Shown here in pieces: positions 17,058 through 25,689 of a stretch of DNA of 64,000 nt. Numbering within the stretch: position 1 is the stretch's first letter; every line of letters starts with the position of its first letter. A program made the translations under genes and the position numbers. The notes under the pieces are model-generated. The model did not search any database, was not told where the DNA came from, and saw nothing but the letters and a program-made list of their open reading frames with translations. Origin of the DNA: Bacilli bacterium (lineage in GTDB: Bacteria > Bacillota_I > Bacilli_A > RF39 > UBA660). The stretch spans positions 387,098 to 451,097 of the forward strand of contig JAFWJA010000015.1 of NCBI GenBank assembly GCA_017511805.1, in the 5' to 3' direction.

Positions 17058-17948
17058 CTATTTATTTCTAATTTTTGATAGATATTTTTCTTGATTAACT
17101 TGTAAGTTTAACATATACTCATTTGAGTCTCTTAATGCCTTTAATCCTTCTAGATCTTCATTATCTAAATCCATATATAATAAACAACATGAAAACATTA
17201 AATTAACTACTCTTTTATCTAGTTTATCATAGTTTTCATCATGAATAATATCACTAGCTAGTTTAAAAGAACCATCTTCATTAAAGAACATTTTTAATAC
17301 TTTATTATCAGGCACTTTTCTTTTATTTACTACATCTATAATTAAATCATTTACAAAGAAGTATGCGTTATATAAATAATAATTATCTATTGTTCTTTTT
17401 TTCATTCCTTCAATAAAAGCCTTTTCTTTTTCATACACTGCAGGATATACTGTCTTCATTTTATGTATAGTTTTAGTAATTGCATATAAATCCGCACCTA
17501 TTTCAAATGAATATAAATCATGGTTATCTACATAATGATCAACATTTTTTTCTCTATAAATATCTTCTATATCATATAAAAACTTTTCATAACTATAATC
17601 TTTAAACCCTTTTTGAATAGCATGTCTGACTTCATGATAACATGAAAATATTGTAACAAATAATTGTTTTTCAAGAGTTTTATATTTTCTTATTCTATCT
17701 GTAAAAAATATTATTCCTTTATTTCCTTCTGAATGGTATGCGATAGTATTAGAACCTAATGATTTAATAAAATCATTTTGTTCTTTTCTTGTATTTTTTT
17801 TATTAGATCTAACAGCTTTCTTAAAATCACTAAATGTTCCTACAGCAAAAACATAGTCTAAATCATTTGCCATAAATTCCATACCTAGAACTGATATTAC
17901 TATTTCTTTAATCTCTTCATCAGTAAAACTTTGTCTTGTTTCTTTCAT
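17058..17948 (-). CDS. Unknown protein with HExxH motif
   Basis: 296 residues from the ATG at 17948 (GAGGT five bases upstream). A longer frame to 18008 only reads back through the gatB terminator. There is no signal peptide. The central TIFSCYHEVRHAIQ carries HEVRH (105-109), the zincin metalloprotease signature, followed by SFEIGADLYAI whose Glu149 could be the third zinc ligand. Around it the protein is helical and rich in Lys and Tyr. A cytoplasmic zinc peptidase-like fold is inferred; substrate unknown. A second HExxH protein without signal peptide is at 37524-38513. Transcribed after gatB, but a hairpin separates them. Confidence 0.65.
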   Translation of the reverse strand: MKETRQSFTDEEIKEIVISVLGMEFMANDLDYVFAVGTFSDFKKAVRSNKKNTRKEQNDFIKSLGSNTIAYHSEGNKGIIFFTDRIRKYKTLEKQLFVTIFSCYHEVRHAIQKGFKDYSYEKFLYDIEDIYREKNVDHYVDNHDLYSFEIGADLYAITKTIHKMKTVYPAVYEKEKAFIEGMKKRTIDNYYLYNAYFFVNDLIIDVVNKRKVPDNKVLKMFFNEDGSFKLASDIIHDENYDKLDKRVVNLMFSCCLLYMDLDNEDLEGLKALRDSNEYMLNLQVNQEKYLSKIRNK

Positions 17949-18010
17949 ATCATACCTCACAAGTAAATATGCTAACACAAACAAAATAAAAATGCAATTG
18001 AATTGCACTT

Positions 18011-19477
18011 TTATTTCTTCATATTATCTAGTTTTTCTTTCATCATCTTATAAGCCATACCAGGGTTAGCTTTACCTCTAGTTTTTTTCATTACTTGACC
18101 TATAAAGAAGTCTAATGCTTTTGGATTTTCTGGATCATAAGTTTCAATTGCTTTTGGATTTTCAGCAAGTACTTCATCTACTATATCTTCTATAGCACCA
18201 GTATCTGTTATTTGCATCATGCCTTCATCTTTAACTACTTGCAATGGTTCTTTTTTATCTTCTAGAACTTTTGCAAATACATCTTTACCTTGTTTACTAG
18301 ATATTGTCTTATCATCAATTAACTTAATTAAATCATGAAGCATATCTGGTGTCATATAAAATTCATCTATTGTTATCATATGATAATTTAAATATGATAA
18401 AATCATACCATTAACCCAGTTACATGCTTCTTTTGGATCAGTACCAAGTTTAACTGTATCTTCAAAGAAATCACTTATTTTCTTTTCTTTAACTAAGATA
18501 TTTGAATCATATTCAGATAATCCATAATCATTCATATATCTTTTCTTTCTATCATAAGCTAGTTCTGGAATAGATGCACGTATTTCATCTAACCATTCTT
18601 TAGTTAATTTATATTTTGGAATATTTGGTTCAACGAAATATTTATAATCAACTGCATCTACTTTACTTCTCATCGCAATAGTAGTTCCAGTTTCTTCATC
18701 CCATCTTCTTGTTTCTTGAATTACTTCAGTGTCATATGTACCATTTTCTTTGGCCTTAGTCTGTCTTTTAATTTCATATTTTATACAATCTCTAACTCCA
18801 CCAAAAGAGTTAACATTCTTCATCTCTACTTTTGTTCCCCAATTTTTAGGATCTTCAGGATCTAAGTTTTCATCCATAATAGAAACGTTTACATCACATC
18901 TAATATGACCTTTTTTAGTATCACATTCAGATACTCCTAAATATTGGTAAACTGTTCTCATGTGTTCAAGAAATGCCATAGCTTCTTCACCTGTTCTAAA
19001 ATCAGGTTCTGTAACAAGTTCTAAAAGTGGATTGGCTGCTCTATTATAATCGATAACAGTTGTATCATATAAGTGATCAGATGATGCAGCATCTTCTTCT
19101 AAGTGAATATTATTTACTCTTACTCTTTTTTCAACTCCATCACATTCATAATCTACATAACCATAAATACCTACTGGAATTGGTTTTGTTTCTTGAGTAA
19201 TTTGATAATTTTTAGGCATATCTGGATAATAATAATTCTTTCTTTCAAAATACATATACTCAGGTTGTTTACAATTTAATACCATTGATGTTTTAATCGC
19301 AAATTCAACTGCCTTTTTATTAACAACAGGAAGAACTCCAGGAAACCCCATATCATATGGTCTTATATTTTCATTTGGAGTTACTGAATATGTGTTTCTA
19401 GCAGAAGAGAATACTTTTGAATTAGTTTCAGATGCTTCACAGTGCATCTCAAGTCCTATCATTGCTATATAACCCAT
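18011..19477 (-). CDS. gatB: Aspartyl/glutamyl-tRNA amidotransferase subunit B
   Basis: 488 residues, full length. GatB with GatA and GatC converts Asp-tRNA(Asn) and/or Glu-tRNA(Gln) to the amide form. Visible are the N-terminal IGLEMHCE, the zinc/kinase-like cradle region with YYPDMPKNYQITQ, NRAANPLLELVTEPD, RCDVNVS and the C-terminal YqeY-like helical tail ending RGKANPGMAYKMM. The C-terminal tail binds the tRNA elbow. The gene starts one base after gatA and ends in a terminator hairpin (TGCAAT/ATTGCA). It is last in the aspS-gatC-gatA-gatB operon controlled by a T-box. Confidence 0.97.
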   Translation of the reverse strand: MGYIAMIGLEMHCEASETNSKVFSSARNTYSVTPNENIRPYDMGFPGVLPVVNKKAVEFAIKTSMVLNCKQPEYMYFERKNYYYPDMPKNYQITQETKPIPVGIYGYVDYECDGVEKRVRVNNIHLEEDAASSDHLYDTTVIDYNRAANPLLELVTEPDFRTGEEAMAFLEHMRTVYQYLGVSECDTKKGHIRCDVNVSIMDENLDPEDPKNWGTKVEMKNVNSFGGVRDCIKYEIKRQTKAKENGTYDTEVIQETRRWDEETGTTIAMRSKVDAVDYKYFVEPNIPKYKLTKEWLDEIRASIPELAYDRKKRYMNDYGLSEYDSNILVKEKKISDFFEDTVKLGTDPKEACNWVNGMILSYLNYHMITIDEFYMTPDMLHDLIKLIDDKTISSKQGKDVFAKVLEDKKEPLQVVKDEGMMQITDTGAIEDIVDEVLAENPKAIETYDPENPKALDFFIGQVMKKTRGKANPGMAYKMMKEKLDNMKK

Positions 19478-19478
19478 A

Positions 19479-20936
19479 TTACTTTACCTCCTTTGCTATT
19501 TGACCTTTATAATCCATTGCACCCTCTAATGCATATGCAATATTAAGTACATTTTCATCATCATAACAATTACCTGTTATATTTAGTGCTACAGGAAGAT
19601 TATTTATAAATCCATCTGGAATAGTAATTGATGGAAATCCACCAAAGTTACCAACTTGTAGATGTTCTTCTAAAGTAACTGTTTCTTTTGAAAGCATATC
19701 ATTATCACCTTCAAAATGTTTAGCAGGTCCAGATCCCACTGGTAATATAACTGCATCATATTTCTTAAATAAATCTTTCCATGCATCTACTAATAATCTT
19801 CTTACTCTTTGTGCATTTCTAAAATATCTTTCTTGATTTTTAGCTTGAAGAACATAAGAACCAATTACAAATCTTCTTTTAATTAAAGATGAGAATCCTT
19901 TAGTTCTATAATCTTTAACTTGTTCATCCCAAGTTTTACCTTCTCCTCTTGGACCAAAGATAATACCAGTTAAGTTAGACATATTAGATGTTGCTTCTGC
20001 ACATGATATAACTACGTATACTGATGCTAAAGCATTAAGAAGTGTTCTATTAATAGATACTTCTTCTACTTCCATACCTAATTCTTTACATTTTTCTATT
20101 GCTTTAAAGAAATTATTAAAGTGTTCCTTTAATTCATCTGATGGATTTTCATATTCAGAAATATCACATATTTCCTTTATATAACATAATTTTTTACCTT
20201 TAACATTACCTGTTAAAGAATCTGCTAAATGAATCTTAGATGAATCCCAAGAAGTCATATCGTTTTTATCAATACCTTTCATGTTATCAACTACAATTGC
20301 AGCATCTTTAACACTTCTAGTTAAAACTCCTAAGTGATCTAAAGAAGATGCAAATGGGAATAATCCATATCTAGATATCATTCCATATGTTGGTTTATAT
20401 CCTACTATACCGCAGTATGCTGCTGGTTTTCTAATAGAGTCTCCTGTATCAGAGCCAGTTGCATAAGGATAAACACCTGCTGCTACTGCACATGCTGAAC
20501 CAGCGGAAGATCCTGCACACATTCTAGTTTTATCCCATGGATTTAAAACTATACCAGTATGACCAGTAGTTCCTGTTCCACCCATACCAAATTCATCCAT
20601 AACAGTTTTATTTACCATTATTGCTCCTGCTTCCTTTAATTTTGCATATGCAGTTGCATCAAAGAATGGTACATAATCTTTTAATGTATTACTACTACCA
20701 GTAGAAAGAATTCCTCTAGTAGAATAATTATCTTTAATACCACAAGGTATACCAGATAAAATATTATCAGTTATCTTAACACCTTTAGCATCATCTAATA
20801 TAGTAACAAATGCATTATATTTTTCTTGTACTTCATGTGATAGTTCTAAAGATTCTTTTATTAATTCATCAGAAGTAACTTCACCATTTTTTAACATTTT
20901 ATGAAGTTCTTCAAGTGATTTATTCATATATTTCAT
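19479..20936 (-). CDS. gatA: Aspartyl/glutamyl-tRNA amidotransferase subunit A
   Basis: 485 residues, usual length. Amidase-signature subunit that releases ammonia from glutamine or asparagine. The Ser-cisSer-Lys triad region is seen as IPCGIKDNYS (Lys), AGSSAGSACAVAAG (glycine/serine-rich amidase signature) and GSDTGDSIRKPAAYCG (nucleophile region). Both catalytic elements are intact. It lies one base from gatC and one from gatB. AAGATG overlap suggests tight translational coupling in the operon. Confidence 0.97.
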   Translation of the reverse strand: MKYMNKSLEELHKMLKNGEVTSDELIKESLELSHEVQEKYNAFVTILDDAKGVKITDNILSGIPCGIKDNYSTRGILSTGSSNTLKDYVPFFDATAYAKLKEAGAIMVNKTVMDEFGMGGTGTTGHTGIVLNPWDKTRMCAGSSAGSACAVAAGVYPYATGSDTGDSIRKPAAYCGIVGYKPTYGMISRYGLFPFASSLDHLGVLTRSVKDAAIVVDNMKGIDKNDMTSWDSSKIHLADSLTGNVKGKKLCYIKEICDISEYENPSDELKEHFNNFFKAIEKCKELGMEVEEVSINRTLLNALASVYVVISCAEATSNMSNLTGIIFGPRGEGKTWDEQVKDYRTKGFSSLIKRRFVIGSYVLQAKNQERYFRNAQRVRRLLVDAWKDLFKKYDAVILPVGSGPAKHFEGDNDMLSKETVTLEEHLQVGNFGGFPSITIPDGFINNLPVALNITGNCYDDENVLNIAYALEGAMDYKGQIAKEVK

Positions 20937-20937
20937 C

Positions 20938-21237
20938 TTAACCCACCACCTTTGGTACTTGTACTTCTCTTGCAGTACTATCTTTACAGTTTTGAAGTAA
21001 TTCCTCTATTGGAATAGATTCTTCTACCTCATCTTCTCTTAATTCAAATTCAAAATCATCAAGAGCATGAGTCATTGGTTCGACTTTTTCTATTCCAGGA
21101 ATATCATTAATAATATTTATTTGTTCATCGATAATATCAAATTCATCTAAAACCATTTTGTTTTCTTCAGGTGTTAGACCAATTAATAGTTTATCTGCGT
21201 AATCATCAACCATTTCTTTAGTAAATTTCTCACTCAT
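20938..21237 (-). CDS. gatC: Aspartyl/glutamyl-tRNA amidotransferase subunit C
   Basis: 99 residues. Small stapling subunit that binds GatA and GatB. It shows the family layout: N-terminal helices KEMVDDYADKLLIGLTPEE, then the central IDEQINIINDIPGIEKVEPM and the extended C-terminal segment with REDEVEESIP. Starts two bases after the aspS stop. Confidence 0.95.
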   Translation of the reverse strand: MSEKFTKEMVDDYADKLLIGLTPEENKMVLDEFDIIDEQINIINDIPGIEKVEPMTHALDDFEFELREDEVEESIPIEELLQNCKDSTAREVQVPKVVG

Positions 21238-21239
21238 AA

Positions 21240-22994
21240 TTATTCCTCCTCAACTATTTTAATACCTAATTCTTCTAATTGTTTAGGATCAAGTACACTA
21301 GGTGAACCCATCATTTGATCTTGACCAGTTGATGAAGTTGGGAATGTTTGAACTTCTCTTAAGTTTGGTTCATCTAATATAATCATAAGTATTCTATCTA
21401 TACCAGGTGCCATTCCTCCATGTGGTGGAACTCCATACTTAAATGCTGTAAACATAGAATTAAATCTCTTTTCAATTACTTCTTCTGGATATCCAATTTT
21501 TACAAATCCTTTTGTTATTAAATCTAAATCTGTATTTCTAATAGCTCCTGATGCCATTTCAAAACCATTACATACAAAGTCAAATTGATGAGCAATTATT
21601 TCTTCTAGATCATCAAATTTATCATAGTCTTTATATTCATCATATGGTTTAGAGAATGGATTATGACAGAATTCATATTTCTTTTCTTTTTCATCATATT
21701 CAAACATTGGGAAGTCTTTAATAATACATAGTTCAATTTTATTTTCATCAATTAAACCAATTTTTCTTCCTAATTCATCTCTTATTTGACCTGCAAACTT
21801 TTGAGCAACCTTTTTATTTTTATTTGCGATAAAGAACATAACTGAATTTGTTTTCATATCAAATTCCTTAATTAAGTTTGCTCTTTCTTCTTCACTTAAG
21901 AATTTATCAATAGGTCCTTTTAAAGTACCATCTTCCATTAATGTAATATAACCAATACCAGGCATACCAATAGAACTAGCAAAATCTACTATTTCATTAA
22001 ACCAACTATTAGGTTTAGTACCTATTTCATCCACTACTATAACTTTAATAGTACTATTTGCGAATGGTTTAAATGTAGTATGTAATAAAGTTTCTGAAGC
22101 ATCTTTAATAATTAAAGGGTTTCTTAAATCTGGTTTATCAGTACCATACATATCCATTGCGTCTTTATATGCAATTTGTCTAAATGGTTTTGGACTTACT
22201 TTTTTATCACTAAATTTACTAAATACATCATAGAATACATCTTCTCCAACACTAATTATATCTTCTTCAGTTGGGAAACTCATTTCAAAGTCTAATTGAT
22301 AAAATTCAAGTGTTCTATCTTTTCTAGCATCTTCATCTCTAAAACAAGGTGCTACTTGGAAATATTTGTTTAATCCACCAACCATTAATAATTGTTTATA
22401 TATTTGTGGTGCTTGTGGTAATGCATAAAACTTTCCTTTAAATATTCTAGATGGAACAACAAAGTCTCTAGCTCCTTCAGGAGAACTAGCAGTCAAAATA
22501 GGAGTTTGAACTTCTGTAAATCCTAAATCATACATCTTATTTCTAAGAAAATGAAGAACATCACTTCTTAATTTAATATTTTTAGATACTTTAGAATTTC
22601 TCATATCAATATATCTATATTTTAATCTAGTTTCTTCTTTAACTTCTTTACTAGTTTCTATTTCAAAAGGTATATTTTGAGCATGAGATAATACATCTAA
22701 AGTTTTAGTTTCTATTTCTATTAAACCAGTTTTAATCTTTTCGTTAATAGTTTCTTCATCTCTTTTAATAACTTTTCCTGAAACAGTTATTACAGATTCT
22801 TTAGATACTCCTTTTAATAAATTTTCATCATGAACAACTACTTGAGTTACTCCTTCACCATCTCTTAGGTCTACAAATAATACTCCACCATGGTCTCTTA
22901 TACTACCTACAAAACCAGAAAGTACTACTTCTTTACCTAAATCATCAATTGTTAACTCATTACATGTATGAGTTCTATACTTATTTGCTTCCAT
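21240..22994 (-). CDS. aspS: Aspartyl-tRNA synthetase, probably non-discriminating
   Basis: 584 residues, bacterial type: anticodon-binding OB domain, class II catalytic core with motif 2 FRDEDARKDRTLEFYQLD, inserted GAD domain, and motif 3 GMAPGIDRILMI near the C-terminus. In the OB domain the loop reads RDHGG, with His35 where E. coli AspRS (strictly Asp-specific) has Leu. A His here is associated with enzymes that also charge tRNA-Asn. Joined to gatCAB below a T-box, this fits an enzyme making Asp-tRNA(Asn) for amidation. AAGGAGGAAAGAAT precedes the ATG. Confidence 0.96.
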   Translation of the reverse strand: MEANKYRTHTCNELTIDDLGKEVVLSGFVGSIRDHGGVLFVDLRDGEGVTQVVVHDENLLKGVSKESVITVSGKVIKRDEETINEKIKTGLIEIETKTLDVLSHAQNIPFEIETSKEVKEETRLKYRYIDMRNSKVSKNIKLRSDVLHFLRNKMYDLGFTEVQTPILTASSPEGARDFVVPSRIFKGKFYALPQAPQIYKQLLMVGGLNKYFQVAPCFRDEDARKDRTLEFYQLDFEMSFPTEEDIISVGEDVFYDVFSKFSDKKVSPKPFRQIAYKDAMDMYGTDKPDLRNPLIIKDASETLLHTTFKPFANSTIKVIVVDEIGTKPNSWFNEIVDFASSIGMPGIGYITLMEDGTLKGPIDKFLSEEERANLIKEFDMKTNSVMFFIANKNKKVAQKFAGQIRDELGRKIGLIDENKIELCIIKDFPMFEYDEKEKKYEFCHNPFSKPYDEYKDYDKFDDLEEIIAHQFDFVCNGFEMASGAIRNTDLDLITKGFVKIGYPEEVIEKRFNSMFTAFKYGVPPHGGMAPGIDRILMIILDEPNLREVQTFPTSSTGQDQMMGSPSVLDPKQLEELGIKIVEEE

Positions 22995-23013
22995 ATTCTT
23001 TCCTCCTTAAGTA

Positions 23014-23248
23014 TAAAAAAACAGTTATTATCCCCAAAGGGACGAATAACTGTTAAATCCGTGGTACCACCCAAATTCACCATATAAATATGGCCTTTGA
23101 CTATTAACGCAAGTTAACGTATTAATTTACTTTGTTCAATTAATAAACTCCAAGGTGTTCTTTCATAAAACTATCATTATCCATTCTCACCATCTAGGAC
23201 TCTCTTGAATGACTCGTTAAATTACTCGTCCTTTTCTTCGTTTTTGAC
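23014..23248 (-). promoter_or_regulatory. T-box riboswitch of the aspS-gatCAB operon
   Basis: On the minus strand the order is typical: AGTA (Stem I), AGAGAG, a GGTGAGA distal element, CACCTTGGAG, the T-box core GGGTGGTACCACGG (rc of 23059-23072), then a terminator AACAGTTATT...AATAACTGTT with T7 (23014-23054). Uncharged tRNA pairing stabilises the antiterminator and lets transcription continue. The candidate specifier stretch between GGAG and GAAC (23134-23148) contains AAU (23139-23141) and AAC (23134-23136), both Asn, but no Asp codon. Exact specifier position is my inference from family layout. Confidence 0.92.
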
Positions 23249-23254
23249 AAACTT

Positions 23255-23283
23255 ATATTAACACAAACACTATATAAAGTCAA
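23255..23283 (-). promoter_or_regulatory. Promoter of the T-box transcript
   Basis: TTGACT (23278-23283), 17-base spacer, TAATAT (23255-23260), with start expected near 23248. Confidence 0.75.
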
Positions 23284-23321
23284 TGATATCGCTTTATTTT
23301 ACATTTGGTTTTTAACAAAAT

Positions 23322-23343
23322 AAAAAAGAACCGAAGTTCTTCT
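23322..23343 (-). terminator. Terminator of tRNA-Asn
   Basis: Minus strand AAGAAC, loop TTCG, GTTCTTTTTT just after the tRNA. It separates tRNA-Asn from the T-box promoter. Confidence 0.8.
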
Positions 23344-23353
23344 ATTATCAAAA

Positions 23354-23429
23354 TGGCGCTTGATGTAGGACTCGAACCTACGACCTGTCGGTTAACAGCC
23401 GAATGCTCTACCAACTGAGCTAATCAAGC
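23354..23429 (-). tRNA. tRNA-Asn (GTT)
   Basis: 76 bases with encoded CCA, discriminator G. Acceptor GCTTGAT/ATCAAGC, anticodon loop CTGTTAA giving GTT. It lies directly upstream, on the same strand, of the T-box-aspS-gatCAB operon that appears to sense this very tRNA. Confidence 0.95.
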
Positions 23430-23529
23430 ATCCCTCATTGACAATATCAATTTTATCATTACTAAAATTATTTGTCAATAAGTTTTTTTAATAAAAAAGC
23501 AAAACTATTTTTTAGTTTTGCCTTTAATA

Positions 23530-24558
23530 TTATTCTTCTTTTTTAGATTCTTCTTTAGTTGCTTCTTCTTCAGCAGGTTTTTCAGTTTCAGTAGGTTCTT
23601 CTACTGGAGCTTGTGTTGGTTCTTCAGCTTTTGTTGGATGTATTTCTGGATTTTTGAAAGCTGCTGCTGATTGTGAAACTGGTGAAGCTGGTATTGGGTT
23701 TTTAGTACTCTTTCTAGCAAATATTATAATTAAGATAGAAATTAATGCTAAACCTAATACGCTACATACAATTATTAATATTAATGTTGTAGTTGACATT
23801 CCACCTTCATCTTTATTAGATACTACTTTATTATCATCAGTAGTTGTAGTTGTTTTTGTATCTGTTGTTGTTTTAGGATCTTTTGTAGTATTTGTTCCTG
23901 TTCCATCAAACTTAAATGAGAAATCTAATGATTTTGAAACACCTTTACTTAAATCCCAAGTAAGTGTTAATCCATCACTTGAAACTTCATCAGCATTATT
24001 GCTTATTGGTTTATTTGGTAATGTTACTTCAAATGTTACACTGAATGCACTCATTTGATCTCTATATTGGCTATAATCCATACCAGTATCAGACATTTGA
24101 TATTCAAAGTTAGATGAATATACATCATCATTTAATTTAAATAATGAATCTAATCTACTTTCACCTATTGAAGCTAAATTAACTTTTTCAGCTGTATCTA
24201 AAGCAACAAATTCTGAAATATCTTTAGAAGTTACTTTTAAAACTGCTCCTTTGTAATTTCCTTCTGTAACAGTTTCACAAGTATAATCTTCTTCTGATGT
24301 TGTACTTGTGCATAGATTATCTTTAAAGTAATTCCATCTTTCTTCATCTGTATATGTTTTTGAATTACCTGAATCATCTAATCCACCATCTGACATTGAT
24401 AACATTGTATCAATTAATTCATCATCCATTAAGATTTTTATTTCAAAAGATACTTTCTTATCATTAGAAATAATTAATCCTACTTTTTCTTTCATTCCAC
24501 AACCAACAAGTAGAATTACTGCGAATATCGCAACTAACAAACTTTTAACTTTTTTCAT
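23530..24558 (-). CDS. LppM-like lipoprotein with C-terminal membrane helix
   Basis: 342 residues from the ATG at 24558 (AGGAGG five bases upstream). Lipobox LVGC after a hydrophobic stretch. The mature domain (about 25-215) resembles the LppM/DUF3153 family: an opening two-strand unit with alternating residues, and a closing segment SSDGLTLTWDLSKG. A Thr/Asp-rich linker (DPKTTTDTKTTTTT), one transmembrane helix (about 255-278) and a cytoplasmic Pro/Glu/Lys tail follow. A lipid anchor at one end and a helix at the other is unusual and would tie both ends to the membrane. Monocistronic, with a terminator hairpin over the stop region. Function unknown. Confidence 0.75.
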   Translation of the reverse strand: MKKVKSLLVAIFAVILLVGCGMKEKVGLIISNDKKVSFEIKILMDDELIDTMLSMSDGGLDDSGNSKTYTDEERWNYFKDNLCTSTTSEEDYTCETVTEGNYKGAVLKVTSKDISEFVALDTAEKVNLASIGESRLDSLFKLNDDVYSSNFEYQMSDTGMDYSQYRDQMSAFSVTFEVTLPNKPISNNADEVSSDGLTLTWDLSKGVSKSLDFSFKFDGTGTNTTKDPKTTTDTKTTTTTDDNKVVSNKDEGGMSTTTLILIIVCSVLGLALISILIIIFARKSTKNPIPASPVSQSAAAFKNPEIHPTKAEEPTQAPVEEPTETEKPAEEEATKEESKKEE

Positions 24559-24657
24559 TTTTCCTCCTATTTCTTTCATTATTAATTATATAATGAAAAT
24601 AATTATAATATCAATGTTTTTTTTATAATTTGTATAAGTAATGTAAAAAAAAGGATT

Positions 24658-25578
24658 TTATAATCCTTTTTTTGACGTCATAGATTTTTCTAATTCTTTT
24701 TTCTTTTTTACCCAATTTTCTTTTTCTTCTTCTAAAGTTGTTTCATAGAATTGTTTTAAATCATCCATTTTCTTTATAAAATCTTTATCTTTTTCTTCAG
24801 TAGTTAAATCAATAATACTTTCTACTCTATCTATTTGCCCTTTTAATAATAAAATTATATTTAATTCTTGTTCTCTATTTTCATGCATTTCACTATATTC
24901 AGTGCTAGTTATATCTAATTCTTCTAAATCAGCAGAAATATCTTCTTGAGGATATTTTTTTTCATTTAATAAATTAGATGCTTCTATTTCATATTGATAC
25001 ATAGTATCTTTTGAATCAGAAGCATTGTGAAATTCTTTCATAAAATCATCAATAATGGTATTATTAGCATTCTTTAAATCAATAACTTTTTCTAATAAAG
25101 TTATTCTACTACTTAATAATAAAATTCTTTCTCCAAATTCATTTAATTTTCTATTTTCATAAAACAATTGTAAATTTAAATCTTCTAATAAAAATTCAAA
25201 ATGATAATCTTTGGTTTTTCTTTTTTCAGCAATTTCTTCACATTCTTTATATGACAATTCAAGCATACTACTATTTAATAATAATAAATGTCTATTTTTA
25301 TGTAACTCAAATTTTAAATATTCAACTTTTTTCTTATTACTAATGAACATTTTTTTTAAATTAGGTTTTACTAAATCATATTCTTTTAATGAATCTAATT
25401 CAGTTTTTATAGTCTCACCTGAAATATATTTGCTTTTTAAAAATCTTTTTTTATAATATCTTTTAATTTTTATCCTATCGTATGTATAACCCAAATCATC
25501 TAGGTCTTTGCATACTCCATCTACCCACTCAGTCGATAAACTTTTAAAAGATTTCATGAATTTTTTGATTCTTCCCAT
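24658..25578 (-). CDS. Coiled-coil protein, unknown
   Basis: 306 residues, nearly all helical, rich in Lys, Glu and Leu, without signal peptide or membrane segment. Long heptad-like stretches are visible (for example RILLLSSRITLLEKVIDLKN and the C-terminal FYETTLEEEKENWVKKKKEL). The N-terminal 60 residues (STEWVDGVCKDLDDLGYTY) look globular. AGAGGGGG lies just before the ATG. The stop falls in the loop of an AAAAAAGGATT/AATCCTTTTTT terminator. No family recognised. Confidence 0.65.
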   Translation of the reverse strand: MGRIKKFMKSFKSLSTEWVDGVCKDLDDLGYTYDRIKIKRYYKKRFLKSKYISGETIKTELDSLKEYDLVKPNLKKMFISNKKKVEYLKFELHKNRHLLLLNSSMLELSYKECEEIAEKRKTKDYHFEFLLEDLNLQLFYENRKLNEFGERILLLSSRITLLEKVIDLKNANNTIIDDFMKEFHNASDSKDTMYQYEIEASNLLNEKKYPQEDISADLEELDITSTEYSEMHENREQELNIILLLKGQIDRVESIIDLTTEEKDKDFIKKMDDLKQFYETTLEEEKENWVKKKKELEKSMTSKKGL

Positions 25579-25689
25579 AAAACCCCCTCTTTAAGTAATA
25601 AATATTATACACTTTTACAAATAATTGTCAAAGTAAAAAGAAGATTTCATTTTTAATGTAAAATATGGTAAAATTAAATTGGTGATTAT

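Noticed and set aside
17949-18008. N-terminal extension of the HExxH protein
   Set aside because: Reads through the gatB terminator hairpin; the ATG at 17948 has GAGGT at good spacing.
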